From: Acidilobaceae archaeon
GTDB lineage: Archaea > Thermoproteota > Thermoprotei_A > Sulfolobales > Acidilobaceae
Direction: 5' to 3'
Assembly (NCBI GenBank): GCA_027037535.1
Contig: JALVZQ010000003.1
Span: 1-64,000, forward strand
DNA length: 64,000 bases
The notes below the pieces were generated by a model that had not been told where the DNA came from, searched no databases, and saw only the letters and a program-made list of their open reading frames with translations. Positions within the stretch are counted from its first letter, which is position 1; the number at the start of each line of letters is the position of its first letter. Below are positions 16,216 through 23,089 of the stretch, piece after piece. The position numbers and the translations under genes are program-made.

Positions 16216-16289
16216 TAAACTATATTTAAAATCATTAAGTTTAACGATGAGAGAATAATCGATCACGTTAGATGATTATCAGACCTGCT

Positions 16290-16395
16290 AGGAGCCTCGG
16301 CAACTTTTGCGGTCTCGATAATCGACACATTCTACGCCAAGATACTCGCAGCTGATAAGTACGCAACATCTAGCCTGGAAGCTTAGAGATCATTT
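16290..16395. repeat. Collapsed cassette boundary (relic without tRNA fragment)
   Basis: The left part (CAACTTTTGCGGTCTCGATA, then ATCGACACATTC) is the conserved upstream block. The right part (GATAAGTACGCAAC at 16354-16367, then GGAAGCTTAGAG) is the tail of the vapB leader module. The tRNA fragment, TATA box and inverted repeat that normally lie between are missing. This looks like a deletion that fused two modules. It now precedes a UPF0175/DUF3368 pair, which elsewhere has the GTCCCA-type operator. Confidence 0.6.
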
Positions 16396-16535
16396 ATAGA
16401 TGGGTCGTACAACATAGTATATGTTGGGTATGTTAATTCTTAGCGGTTAGGCGAGGCCGTATTGGATGGCTACGCCCACGAGCCAGGGCTTTATAGCCTG
16501 CCACGGGCCCTTTAGAGGATTAGGTGATATGATAA
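16396..16535 (+). other. Leader region of the UPF0175/DUF3368 pair
   Basis: A non-coding stretch with a TATA-like CATTTATAG (16391-16399) and a GC-rich segment. GGTGAT, 7 bases before TTG 16536, sets the antitoxin start. No inverted-repeat operator of either class is seen. Confidence 0.5.
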
Positions 16536-16799
16536 TTGACTAAGGACAGGTTTATAGTGATACGCGTTCCAAGAGACGTTGTTGAGGGCGCTCGTATTCC
16601 AGAGGATGAGTTTGAGAGAATAGCTAGGATAGAGTTAGCAGTAGCTCTCTACGCCCGGGGGATACTTAGCCTTGGCCAGGCTCGCCGTCTAGCCGGGATA
16701 TCTAAGTGGGAGTTCCTGGAGGAGCTAGCCAGGAAGGGTGTTGAGAGGCACTATACGCGGGAGGAGCTAGAAGATGACATCGCCTTCGCAGAAGAATAG
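16536..16799 (+). CDS. UPF0175-family antitoxin
   Basis: An 87-residue UPF0175 protein. A short beta strand (FIVIRVPRDVV) is followed by a helix-turn-helix-like core (LAVALYARGILSLGQARRLA, then GISKWEFLEELARKG) and an acidic tail. UPF0175 proteins are antitoxins of DUF3368 PIN-like toxins. The TTG start follows a clear GGTGAT. It overlaps the downstream toxin by 26 bases. Confidence 0.87.
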   Translation: MTKDRFIVIRVPRDVVEGARIPEDEFERIARIELAVALYARGILSLGQARRLAGISKWEFLEELARKGVERHYTREELEDDIAFAEE

Positions 16800-17281
16800 A
16801 ATAGTAGTCTCTGACTCAAGCCCGCTGATACACCTCTCACAGATAGGGCGTCTCAACCTCCTGAAAGAATTCTTCGGTGAACTCTTAATTCCTCCTGCCG
16901 TATACCGTGAGGTCGTGATTGGGGGGAGGACGCCCGGGTTCAGAAGAGGTTAGAGAGGCCTCCTGGATTAGAGTAGTAGAGATAAGGGATAAACACTTGA
17001 AGAGACTCCTTCAATTCCTATTAGACGAAGGGGAGTCAGAAGTAATAGTACTGGCATTGGAGGTTAAAGCTAGCTTAGTCCTACTCGATGACCGAGAGGC
17101 CCGGCTACAGGCTAAGAGGCTAGGACTCAGGGTAACTGGTACCCTAGGCGTACTACTGAGAGCCAAGAAGCTAGGGCTAATAAAGAGCCTAAGAGATGAA
17201 CTCAATAAGCTCAAAGAGACTGGATTTCGCATATCCAAGAGCCTCGAGGAGGAGATACTCAACGCAGCAGGTGAGAGCTAA
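16774..17281 (+). pseudogene. DUF3368 PIN-like toxin, frameshifted in a G6 run
   Basis: The first frame from ATG 16774 reads NRIVVSDSSPLIHLSQIGRL to AVYREVVIGG and stops at 16953. The remaining DUF3368 sequence (GRPGSEEVREASW, then SEVIVLALEVKASLVLLDD, to the stop at 17281) continues in another frame. The break is at the G6 run 16921-16926. The catalytic first Asp (VSDSS) is in one part and the LLDDREARL motif in the other. As read, the toxin is split. The sister toxin at 12169 is also broken at a G run. Confidence 0.78.
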
Positions 17282-17475
17282 AATATCTAAAAATTCTAAA
17301 TTTAAATAATAAAATATGAAAAACAGAAGGCCCAGAGAGCTTATATATAATATTGATAATCTAATTCGAGTTATGACTGTTCCTTCGACAATAACATCGA
17401 GAGTAATCGAGAATAGTATTTAATAATAAACTAACTATTATGGCTACTATAAGTTCTCCTGGTAGTCTGTAAGGG

Positions 17476-17529
17476 TGGCGGGCCCGCCGGGATTCATGGA
17501 TCCGGGAGCCTCCGGCTCCGGAGGCCGAC
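17476..17529 (-). repeat. tRNA-Arg(CCG) 3' fragment, copy 7 (mosaic)
   Basis: The left part is nearly identical to copy 2 (ATTCATGGATCCGGGAGCCT). The right part (GGAGGCCGACACTTATAAG) matches copy 1 at 8777 rather than copies 2 or 5. It is closest to the intact tRNA in the anticodon arm. Confidence 0.87.
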
Positions 17530-17571
17530 ACTTATAAGCGAGTGTCCCAGAAGCTGATGGCAATTTGGGAC
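17530..17571 (+). promoter_or_regulatory. Promoter and GTCCCA-N16-TGGGAC operator, copy 3
   Basis: The TATA-like CTTATAAG is at 17531-17538. GTCCCA (17544-17549) and TGGGAC (17566-17571) are separated by 16 bases. Downstream sequence (TTCCTAATCCATTTATACCC) resembles 11840-11860, so the whole module is homologous to that of the UPF0175 pair although the genes differ. Confidence 0.7.
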
Positions 17572-17733
17572 GATTCCTAATCCATTTATACCCTGTAGGA
17601 TAATGCATGAGACACCCATGTTATCGAGATTGTTTCTCTATTAAATTCTATTTATATTTGAGCTCTTTTATCGTGTGGAATCTTAGAGAGATAAAGATAT
17701 TGCACCGTAATACCATCTAGGTAAGATGAGAGC

Positions 17734-17991
17734 GTGGAGGTATCCAAGGAAATGGTGGTACTACCAGGATACAAGTGGCTTGAAGTAGTGCCAGGAAAGC
17801 GTGGTGGCAGACCAACCATTAAAGGAACTCGCATAACAGTTGACGACATACTAGACATGCTTGCTGCTGGCTGGAAACCCAAAGAGGTTGCTGAGGAATT
17901 TGATATACCGTTGGAAGCCGTATATGAGGCATTGAGGTTTGCATCTAAGACGCTAAAGAGGGTTAGAGTTGTTACTGAAGCTTCTAGCTGA
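17734..17991 (+). CDS. DUF433-family antitoxin
   Basis: An 85-residue protein with the DUF433 signature (GRPTIKGTRITVDDILDMLA, then GWKPKEVAEEF), which forms a small helix-turn-helix. DUF433 proteins pair with DUF5615 PIN-like toxins. The start is GTG 17734, with ATG 17752 as an alternative. It overlaps the toxin by 23 bases. It lies under the third GTCCCA-type operator, next to the intact tRNA-Arg. Confidence 0.9.
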   Translation: MEVSKEMVVLPGYKWLEVVPGKRGGRPTIKGTRITVDDILDMLAAGWKPKEVAEEFDIPLEAVYEALRFASKTLKRVRVVTEASS

Positions 17992-18325
17992 TGAAAATAT
18001 ACCTAAAAAGCTGGTAACCTTTTTGAGACAGTATGGCGTAGATGTTACTCGTTTACAAGACTTAGGTATCCGGGGTATTAGCGACAGAGAGTTAGCCAAT
18101 ATAGCAAACGAACTTGAGCGAATAGTATTGACAAGAGACGCCGATTTTACAGTACCAAGCCTCTTATCCCTGATAAGATATGGAGTAATCTACATTTCCT
18201 ACCAGCCTTCTAAGAACGAAATACAAAGACTAGCCGAGAGAATAGCTTCAATGGCCAACCAACTAGAGCCTAAGCCTGGGCTACTTGTAATTATAGAGCA
18301 TGAATACATAGAGATCTATGATTAG
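17969..18325 (+). CDS. DUF5615 PIN-like toxin
   Basis: A 118-residue PIN-like (Mut7-C/DUF5615) protein. The motif LLADENIP near residues 6-13 gives the first acidic residues, and LTRDADF near 54-60 the second pair, as expected for this RNase family. It starts with TTG inside the antitoxin gene. It is the last cassette before the intact tRNA. Confidence 0.88.
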   Translation: MLLKLLADENIPKKLVTFLRQYGVDVTRLQDLGIRGISDRELANIANELERIVLTRDADFTVPSLLSLIRYGVIYISYQPSKNEIQRLAERIASMANQLEPKPGLLVIIEHEYIEIYD

Positions 18326-18420
18326 CATTTTACATCACTAGTTTATAACAATGTCTAAGTTTTGGAGTCCGAATTTAGAAAATTCAATGTATGAACTAAT
18401 CAATAATCAATGCAAATAAT

Positions 18421-18449
18421 ATGACTTCATAGTAAAAACTATGAGTCAT
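18421..18449 (+). terminator. Hairpin downstream of the DUF433/DUF5615 pair
   Basis: ATGACTTCATAGT and ACTATGAGTCAT form a stem of about 12 base pairs with one bulged base and an AAAA loop. It lies 95 bases after the toxin stop. It may end transcription or protect the mRNA 3' end; archaeal terminators usually rely on T-runs, so this is tentative. Confidence 0.4.
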
Positions 18450-18549
18450 TGATCACAAACAACCATACACGACATATCACAATAAATTAAGAGTTACCAA
18501 ATAACTCATTTAAAATAATGGAAAACGTATTAGAAATAGAGTTTATATG

Positions 18550-18627
18550 TGGCGGGCCCGCCGGGATTTGAACCCGGGACCTCCGGCTCCGGAGGCCGGC
18601 GCCCTATCCTGGCTAGGCTACGGGCCC
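18550..18627 (-). tRNA. tRNA-Arg(CCG)
   Basis: Read on the minus strand it folds as a full cloverleaf. The acceptor stem is GGGCCCG/CGGGCCC. The anticodon stem CCGGC/GCCGG has loop CTCCGGA, giving anticodon CCG. The T arm is CCGGGTTCAAATCCCGG. The discriminator is G and the CCA is encoded. No intron is present. It is the intact parent of the seven 3' fragments to its left. Confidence 0.95.
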
Positions 18628-18764
18628 TATGGTACGTCTCCGTTAGTTGTGTTCTTAGTATCGGGATCCTTCTTATTTGTTGCATTGTCGATATATGCTT
18701 GTAGTTTTATAAGGGGGCTCGTACGGGTGTATTATTATGAGTCTTGTTTGTGGGTGTATGAACA

Positions 18765-21700
18765 GTGGGTTCACGTTATCAGGCACTAGCGGCGCTACTA
18801 CTCGTTGTCGTGATGCTTGCTAGCACGGTATCATATGCGCTACCTATGCCAGGAGCCGCTCAAGCACCGGTTCCTAGTACTCAGAGTCTTCCATCGGCTA
18901 AAGACTCGTGGAAGAGCAAGGTTGATCCTTATCTTCTATCGGAGGCCGCGTATAATAGGGAAACACTACTTCCAATACCCGACAATATAATTGCTCCATT
19001 AGACACTGTGAAGTCACTTGTAGCTACGAAGCTACCAAGCCCGATAGACGGTAAGGCCAGGATAGTCGTATTCTTCCAGGGTGGAGAGGAAGCCATCAAC
19101 GCTATCAAGAACATAGTAACCTTAGCGAGCGGAGTGAAGTTCGAGAACGCTGGCTCAGGAATGCTCATAGCATGGGCCGACAGGAGCCAAGTCCAGGAAT
19201 TAGCAATGCTCCCCTATGTAACCTATATTTCGGCAGACAAGCAGATGCCCGTACCCAGCGTTAAAAGCGACGCATCATTTGAAACAACAGAATACGCTGG
19301 AGGATTTGAACCCGACATATACGGAGCAGTCGAAATAATGGGTGCAACATACGCATGGTCACTAGGATACAACGGGTCAGGAGTAAAAGTAGCAGTAGTA
19401 GACACAGGAGTAGACATGGGAGAAACAGACCTCGGAGAAGAAGCACTAGCAAGAGACGCATTCGGTAGACCACTCCTATTTGATGCGGACGAAATAGGAC
19501 TCGTACTAACCATAAACCCAACATATTATGACGAAGCAAATTCTACTATAACGGTTCTCCCCTATGGAAGCTATAATGGTGTAATATTCTACGACGGCTA
19601 CGACGGCGGAATTTATCTAACTGACTCCATGATAGTATATGTAGCTGACTTCTCTTCGGGAACTTTTACATATTACACGGAGCCAGTCCTTAACCAGACA
19701 TTCAAAGTACCAGGAGAAATAACAGCAAATTCGACCGTATACTTTGGTCTAATAAGCCAGAACCTCTACGTTGGCTCCTTCTTCGTATGGTACCTGGTAC
19801 CAACAATAATGGTCGACTATAACGGGGACGGAGTCTTCGACGCTGCATACGCTGACCTCTCAACAGTATACTACTACTTCCTCCTAGCTCTATATGATCT
19901 CGGCTACACGGATACACCACCAGACCCAGCGCTGCTAGACTTTAGCTTTACCGATGAAACACCCTTCAACTACACGCATCCAATCGTGGCAAGAGACTTC
20001 ACCGGAGACGGCGTAAACGACTTCAGCCTTGGAGCAGTAGCGGGAGCATTCAACGACGCAAACAGTGTATTCGCTGCAAACTATACATTTGACTGGCTAA
20101 ACGATTGGGAGAACACAGGATACATACTACCAGGATTCCACAGCGGAGGAGTATTCTATGACCTCGTATTCGACTTCCACAGCCACGGAACATACTGTGC
20201 ACATGTAATAGCCGGTAGAGGCAAGGTTCCAAGACCACTAGGCTACGGAGACATCTACTACAACCTAACGGGAGTAGCGCCAGGAGCAAAGATAGGTGGA
20301 GCACCAGCACTATGGAATGGTAACGTTATAATAGCAGAACTCTATCTATCAGGCTACTATCTACTAGATCCAGCAAACTTCACCTGGACATACACAGGCT
20401 GGACACAGGCAGATGTAATAAGCAACAGCTGGGGAAGCAGCTACCTACTCTACAACGGATATGCAAGCGACGCAGATCCAACCTCAATCTACGAGGACTT
20501 CATTACCCTGACAACAGGAACAGTAATAGTACATGCAGCAGGTAACGGAGGCCCAGGCTTCGGAAGCGTAACAATGCCAGGTGCCGCAACAGCGGTCATA
20601 ACAGTAGGAGCAAGCACCGAGTTCTACTACAGACCACTGTACGGATACCTACCCGGCGGCTACGACCAGGTAGTAAGCTGGAGCGACAGAGGACCGACAC
20701 AGTTTGCATATCCTAAGCCCGACGTAGTAAACATTGGTAGCTTCGCATGGAGCGTAGGAAGAGTAATAGACGGTCTAGGAAACGGAGTGTACGCCTTTGA
20801 TCTATTCGGAGGCACAAGCGAAGCAACACCAATGACAGCAGGAGCAGTAGCAATAATTATACAGGCCCTAAGAGACAACGGATATCCGACTCCACCCGCA
20901 CTTGTGAAGACCATACTAAAGTCCTCGGCAAAGGACCTAGGTTATGACCCCTTCAGCCAGGGATCAGGCCACGTTGACCTAGTTAACGCGATAAACACGA
21001 TACTAGGAAGCGGACTAATAGCGATGAGCGATGCTCCACTACAGGTCTCACAATACTACATATCAACAATGGCGGCGATAACAGGCTACGACTACGCCAC
21101 ACTCTATAGCCTATGGTCTAACTATGCAGACACCGCACTCTACTTTGGAGTGGTAAAGCCCGGAGAATCATCAACTACAAGCCTAGCAGTATACGGCGTA
21201 GATAATCCTGAGAACCTTACAATAAAAACAGTACAACTAGTAAAAGACTCATCATATAAGTTATACTCAATAATGAACTCAGACATGGCAGTACTCTACG
21301 TACCAGGAGAAGGATTCCTACCACTCCCCAACAAGTACGTCGCAGTAGTAGGAGACTACATATTCGTAAGAGCAAGCCAGCTACTACCAGGAGCAAGACT
21401 CCTCATACCAGTGCAGGAGAACGCGTTCAATGGAGACCTAACAGAGATAAACGTATACTATCCATACAGATACTTCGACCCATACGGAAGAGCAGGAGAC
21501 TACAACTATTACAACTTCTACATGGGAGTAGAACTCAGCTACTGGATAGACTACAACAACTATGGAATACCTGTACCATGGGAGACAGCAAGAATGCAAT
21601 ATGATATAAGAGCAGGCAACTCGTTCCACGTACAATTAGGCAATCCAGCAGAAGCATTCAACATCACAAAGACGACCGCCCTCCAATACCTACAAGAATA

Positions 21701-22859
21701 CTATGGCATAAACGCCTCAGACTCTCTAATGATGCCAGTACTAGACATAAGATTCTTCATAAACAGCTACTATGGAGCAAACACAAACGTAGTAATACCG
21801 CTAAAAGTAGAATTCATAAACTACAAGTACGAGGACTGGTCCTGGATATCCGCCGAATACTCGCCACTCACCGGAACAGTCAATGTCACAGCAACTGTCC
21901 CAACAGACGCGAAGCCCGGAGTATATGAGGGATACCTAAGACTATGCTACAATGGCCAGAAAGTAAACGTACCGCTAACTATCGCAGTTCCATTCGTCGT
22001 CGAACCTGGCAGAACAGTCATAGGCTATGGACAAGAACAAGGCCTATTCTACGACAACTATGTCTACAAGGGAGCACTAGATCAATCATGGAGACCAGAA
22101 GTAGGAGACTGGAGAGTCTTCCCAATAGTGTTAGACAACGATAATGGTAGAATAATAGGACTACAAGTAAGGGTATCATGGGGCAGTACACAGACAAGTT
22201 TCGACGTAGGATTAATAGGTCCAGGGTATAACTTCTGGGGAGTCGGCGACTTCAACTATACAACATGGATCGACGCAGCCGTAGTAGGAGCCAAGCTCAG
22301 TGGACTATCAAGATTTGTTGGAGCAAAGGGAGTATACACATACTTTGACTGGCCATCGCAGAGATCAGCCCAGATACTGGCACCAGTCGCATCAACATTA
22401 ATCGATCCACAAGCATCAACATACTGGCTAGTAGTACACCAGGTATTCACAGGCTACGGCAAGGACCGGCCACTGATAACAATATCACCTGTCACAGTCT
22501 ATAACAACATAGTATACATGAGTTCCGACAGCGTAAAGATAAAAGTAACCAGCATATGGAGCCAGCAAATGGGCTCAGCAACACTATCAGACCCAATAAT
22601 CATACCACTATCGGGTGGAAGCCCCGGAGACCTAACAGTAACAATATTCAACCCATCTCTCTCACCAGCGACAGTAAAAAGAGTACTAGTAGCGTTCAAT
22701 GCATCAAGCACCGCGACAGGCTACTACCTGGTACTTGTACCAATAACAGGATCGTATCCATCAATAATATGGGGCTACAATGCACAAGGATCAAGCGGAG
22801 TATTAGCCTACATACCATACATGTCATTCATGTACTACATAGTTTACGTAGCACCCTAA
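18765..22859 (+). CDS. Giant subtilisin-like serine protease (pyrolysin / tripeptidyl-peptidase II-like)
   Basis: A secreted S8 protease of 1364 residues. It starts with GTG and has a signal peptide (LAALLLVVVMLASTVSYA) and a propeptide to about residue 200. The catalytic residues are intact: Asp213 (VAVVDTGVD), His474 (HSHGTYCAH), Asn594 (AAGNGGPGF) and Ser685 (GGTSEATPMTAG). About 260 residues separate Asp and His. This insert holds two Ca-loop-like motifs (DYNGDGVFD and DFTGDGVND). The C-terminal 650 residues are beta-rich, Tyr/Asn-rich and have no obvious membrane anchor. The long Asp-His insert is typical of tripeptidyl-peptidase II and pyrolysin relatives. The likely role is extracellular protein breakdown at high temperature. 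Confidence 0.94.
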   Translation: MGSRYQALAALLLVVVMLASTVSYALPMPGAAQAPVPSTQSLPSAKDSWKSKVDPYLLSEAAYNRETLLPIPDNIIAPLDTVKSLVATKLPSPIDGKARIVVFFQGGEEAINAIKNIVTLASGVKFENAGSGMLIAWADRSQVQELAMLPYVTYISADKQMPVPSVKSDASFETTEYAGGFEPDIYGAVEIMGATYAWSLGYNGSGVKVAVVDTGVDMGETDLGEEALARDAFGRPLLFDADEIGLVLTINPTYYDEANSTITVLPYGSYNGVIFYDGYDGGIYLTDSMIVYVADFSSGTFTYYTEPVLNQTFKVPGEITANSTVYFGLISQNLYVGSFFVWYLVPTIMVDYNGDGVFDAAYADLSTVYYYFLLALYDLGYTDTPPDPALLDFSFTDETPFNYTHPIVARDFTGDGVNDFSLGAVAGAFNDANSVFAANYTFDWLNDWENTGYILPGFHSGGVFYDLVFDFHSHGTYCAHVIAGRGKVPRPLGYGDIYYNLTGVAPGAKIGGAPALWNGNVIIAELYLSGYYLLDPANFTWTYTGWTQADVISNSWGSSYLLYNGYASDADPTSIYEDFITLTTGTVIVHAAGNGGPGFGSVTMPGAATAVITVGASTEFYYRPLYGYLPGGYDQVVSWSDRGPTQFAYPKPDVVNIGSFAWSVGRVIDGLGNGVYAFDLFGGTSEATPMTAGAVAIIIQALRDNGYPTPPALVKTILKSSAKDLGYDPFSQGSGHVDLVNAINTILGSGLIAMSDAPLQVSQYYISTMAAITGYDYATLYSLWSNYADTALYFGVVKPGESSTTSLAVYGVDNPENLTIKTVQLVKDSSYKLYSIMNSDMAVLYVPGEGFLPLPNKYVAVVGDYIFVRASQLLPGARLLIPVQENAFNGDLTEINVYYPYRYFDPYGRAGDYNYYNFYMGVELSYWIDYNNYGIPVPWETARMQYDIRAGNSFHVQLGNPAEAFNITKTTALQYLQEYYGINASDSLMMPVLDIRFFINSYYGANTNVVIPLKVEFINYKYEDWSWISAEYSPLTGTVNVTATVPTDAKPGVYEGYLRLCYNGQKVNVPLTIAVPFVVEPGRTVIGYGQEQGLFYDNYVYKGALDQSWRPEVGDWRVFPIVLDNDNGRIIGLQVRVSWGSTQTSFDVGLIGPGYNFWGVGDFNYTTWIDAAVVGAKLSGLSRFVGAKGVYTYFDWPSQRSAQILAPVASTLIDPQASTYWLVVHQVFTGYGKDRPLITISPVTVYNNIVYMSSDSVKIKVTSIWSQQMGSATLSDPIIIPLSGGSPGDLTVTIFNPSLSPATVKRVLVAFNASSTATGYYLVLVPITGSYPSIIWGYNAQGSSGVLAYIPYMSFMYYIVYVAP

Positions 22860-22949
22860 TCCTAGTCCATATTCACACAATCTTTTTCCTATAGCACAAC
22901 TCTAATTAACATTCTTCACAGTTGTTTCCCTTTTTCCAATTATAAATTC

Positions 22950-23012
22950 GTATTGTGATGAGGATCGCCGGCACCGAGTATAGATGATGAAGAGCAGGCT
23001 AAACACTGATAA
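22950..23012 (+). ncRNA. Probable C/D-box guide sRNA
   Basis: Box C GTGATGA (22955-22961) is followed by a 12-base guide and box D' CCGA (22974-22977). Box C' ATGATGA (22984-22990) is followed by 15 bases and box D CTGA (23006-23009). The C-to-D' spacing is canonical; the C'-to-D spacing is longer than the usual 10-12. The terminal stem is weak. Targets are not assigned. It lies between the protease and thiolase genes. Confidence 0.55.
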
Positions 23013-23089
23013 ATGTTGAGTGAATATTATCTTTTTATTTCAAAAACTTAATGAACACAAAACCATACATCTAGCATGGTGTAGTAGTA

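Larger units (their letters stand above)
8777..18627. mobile_element. Array of toxin-antitoxin and Csx1 cassettes delimited by tRNA-Arg(CCG) fragments
   Basis: Seven degenerate copies of the 3' part of tRNA-Arg(CCG) lie at 8777, 10837, 11743, 12702, 13714, 15353 and 17476. All are in the orientation of the intact tRNA-Arg at 18550-18627. Each is followed directly by a promoter/operator and a plus-strand cassette: csx1-like, AF2212-like vapBC, UPF0175/DUF3368, vapBC, vapBC plus nucleotidyltransferase, vapBC with a second UPF0175/DUF3368 pair, and DUF433/DUF5615. An intact tRNA with its 3' half repeated on the far side is the classic footprint of integration at a tRNA gene. No integrase gene is present. 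Calling the array mobile is inference. Confidence 0.65.

Noticed and set aside
8777-18627. CRISPR array interpretation of the regularly recurring short repeats
   Set aside because: The repeats are 50-base tRNA fragments separated by about 0.9-2 kb of genes, not short repeats with short spacers. No CRISPR array was seen anywhere in the window.
18547-18789. Plus-strand open frame through tRNA-Arg into the protease start
   Set aside because: It is antisense to a perfectly folded tRNA and has no coding signature after it.
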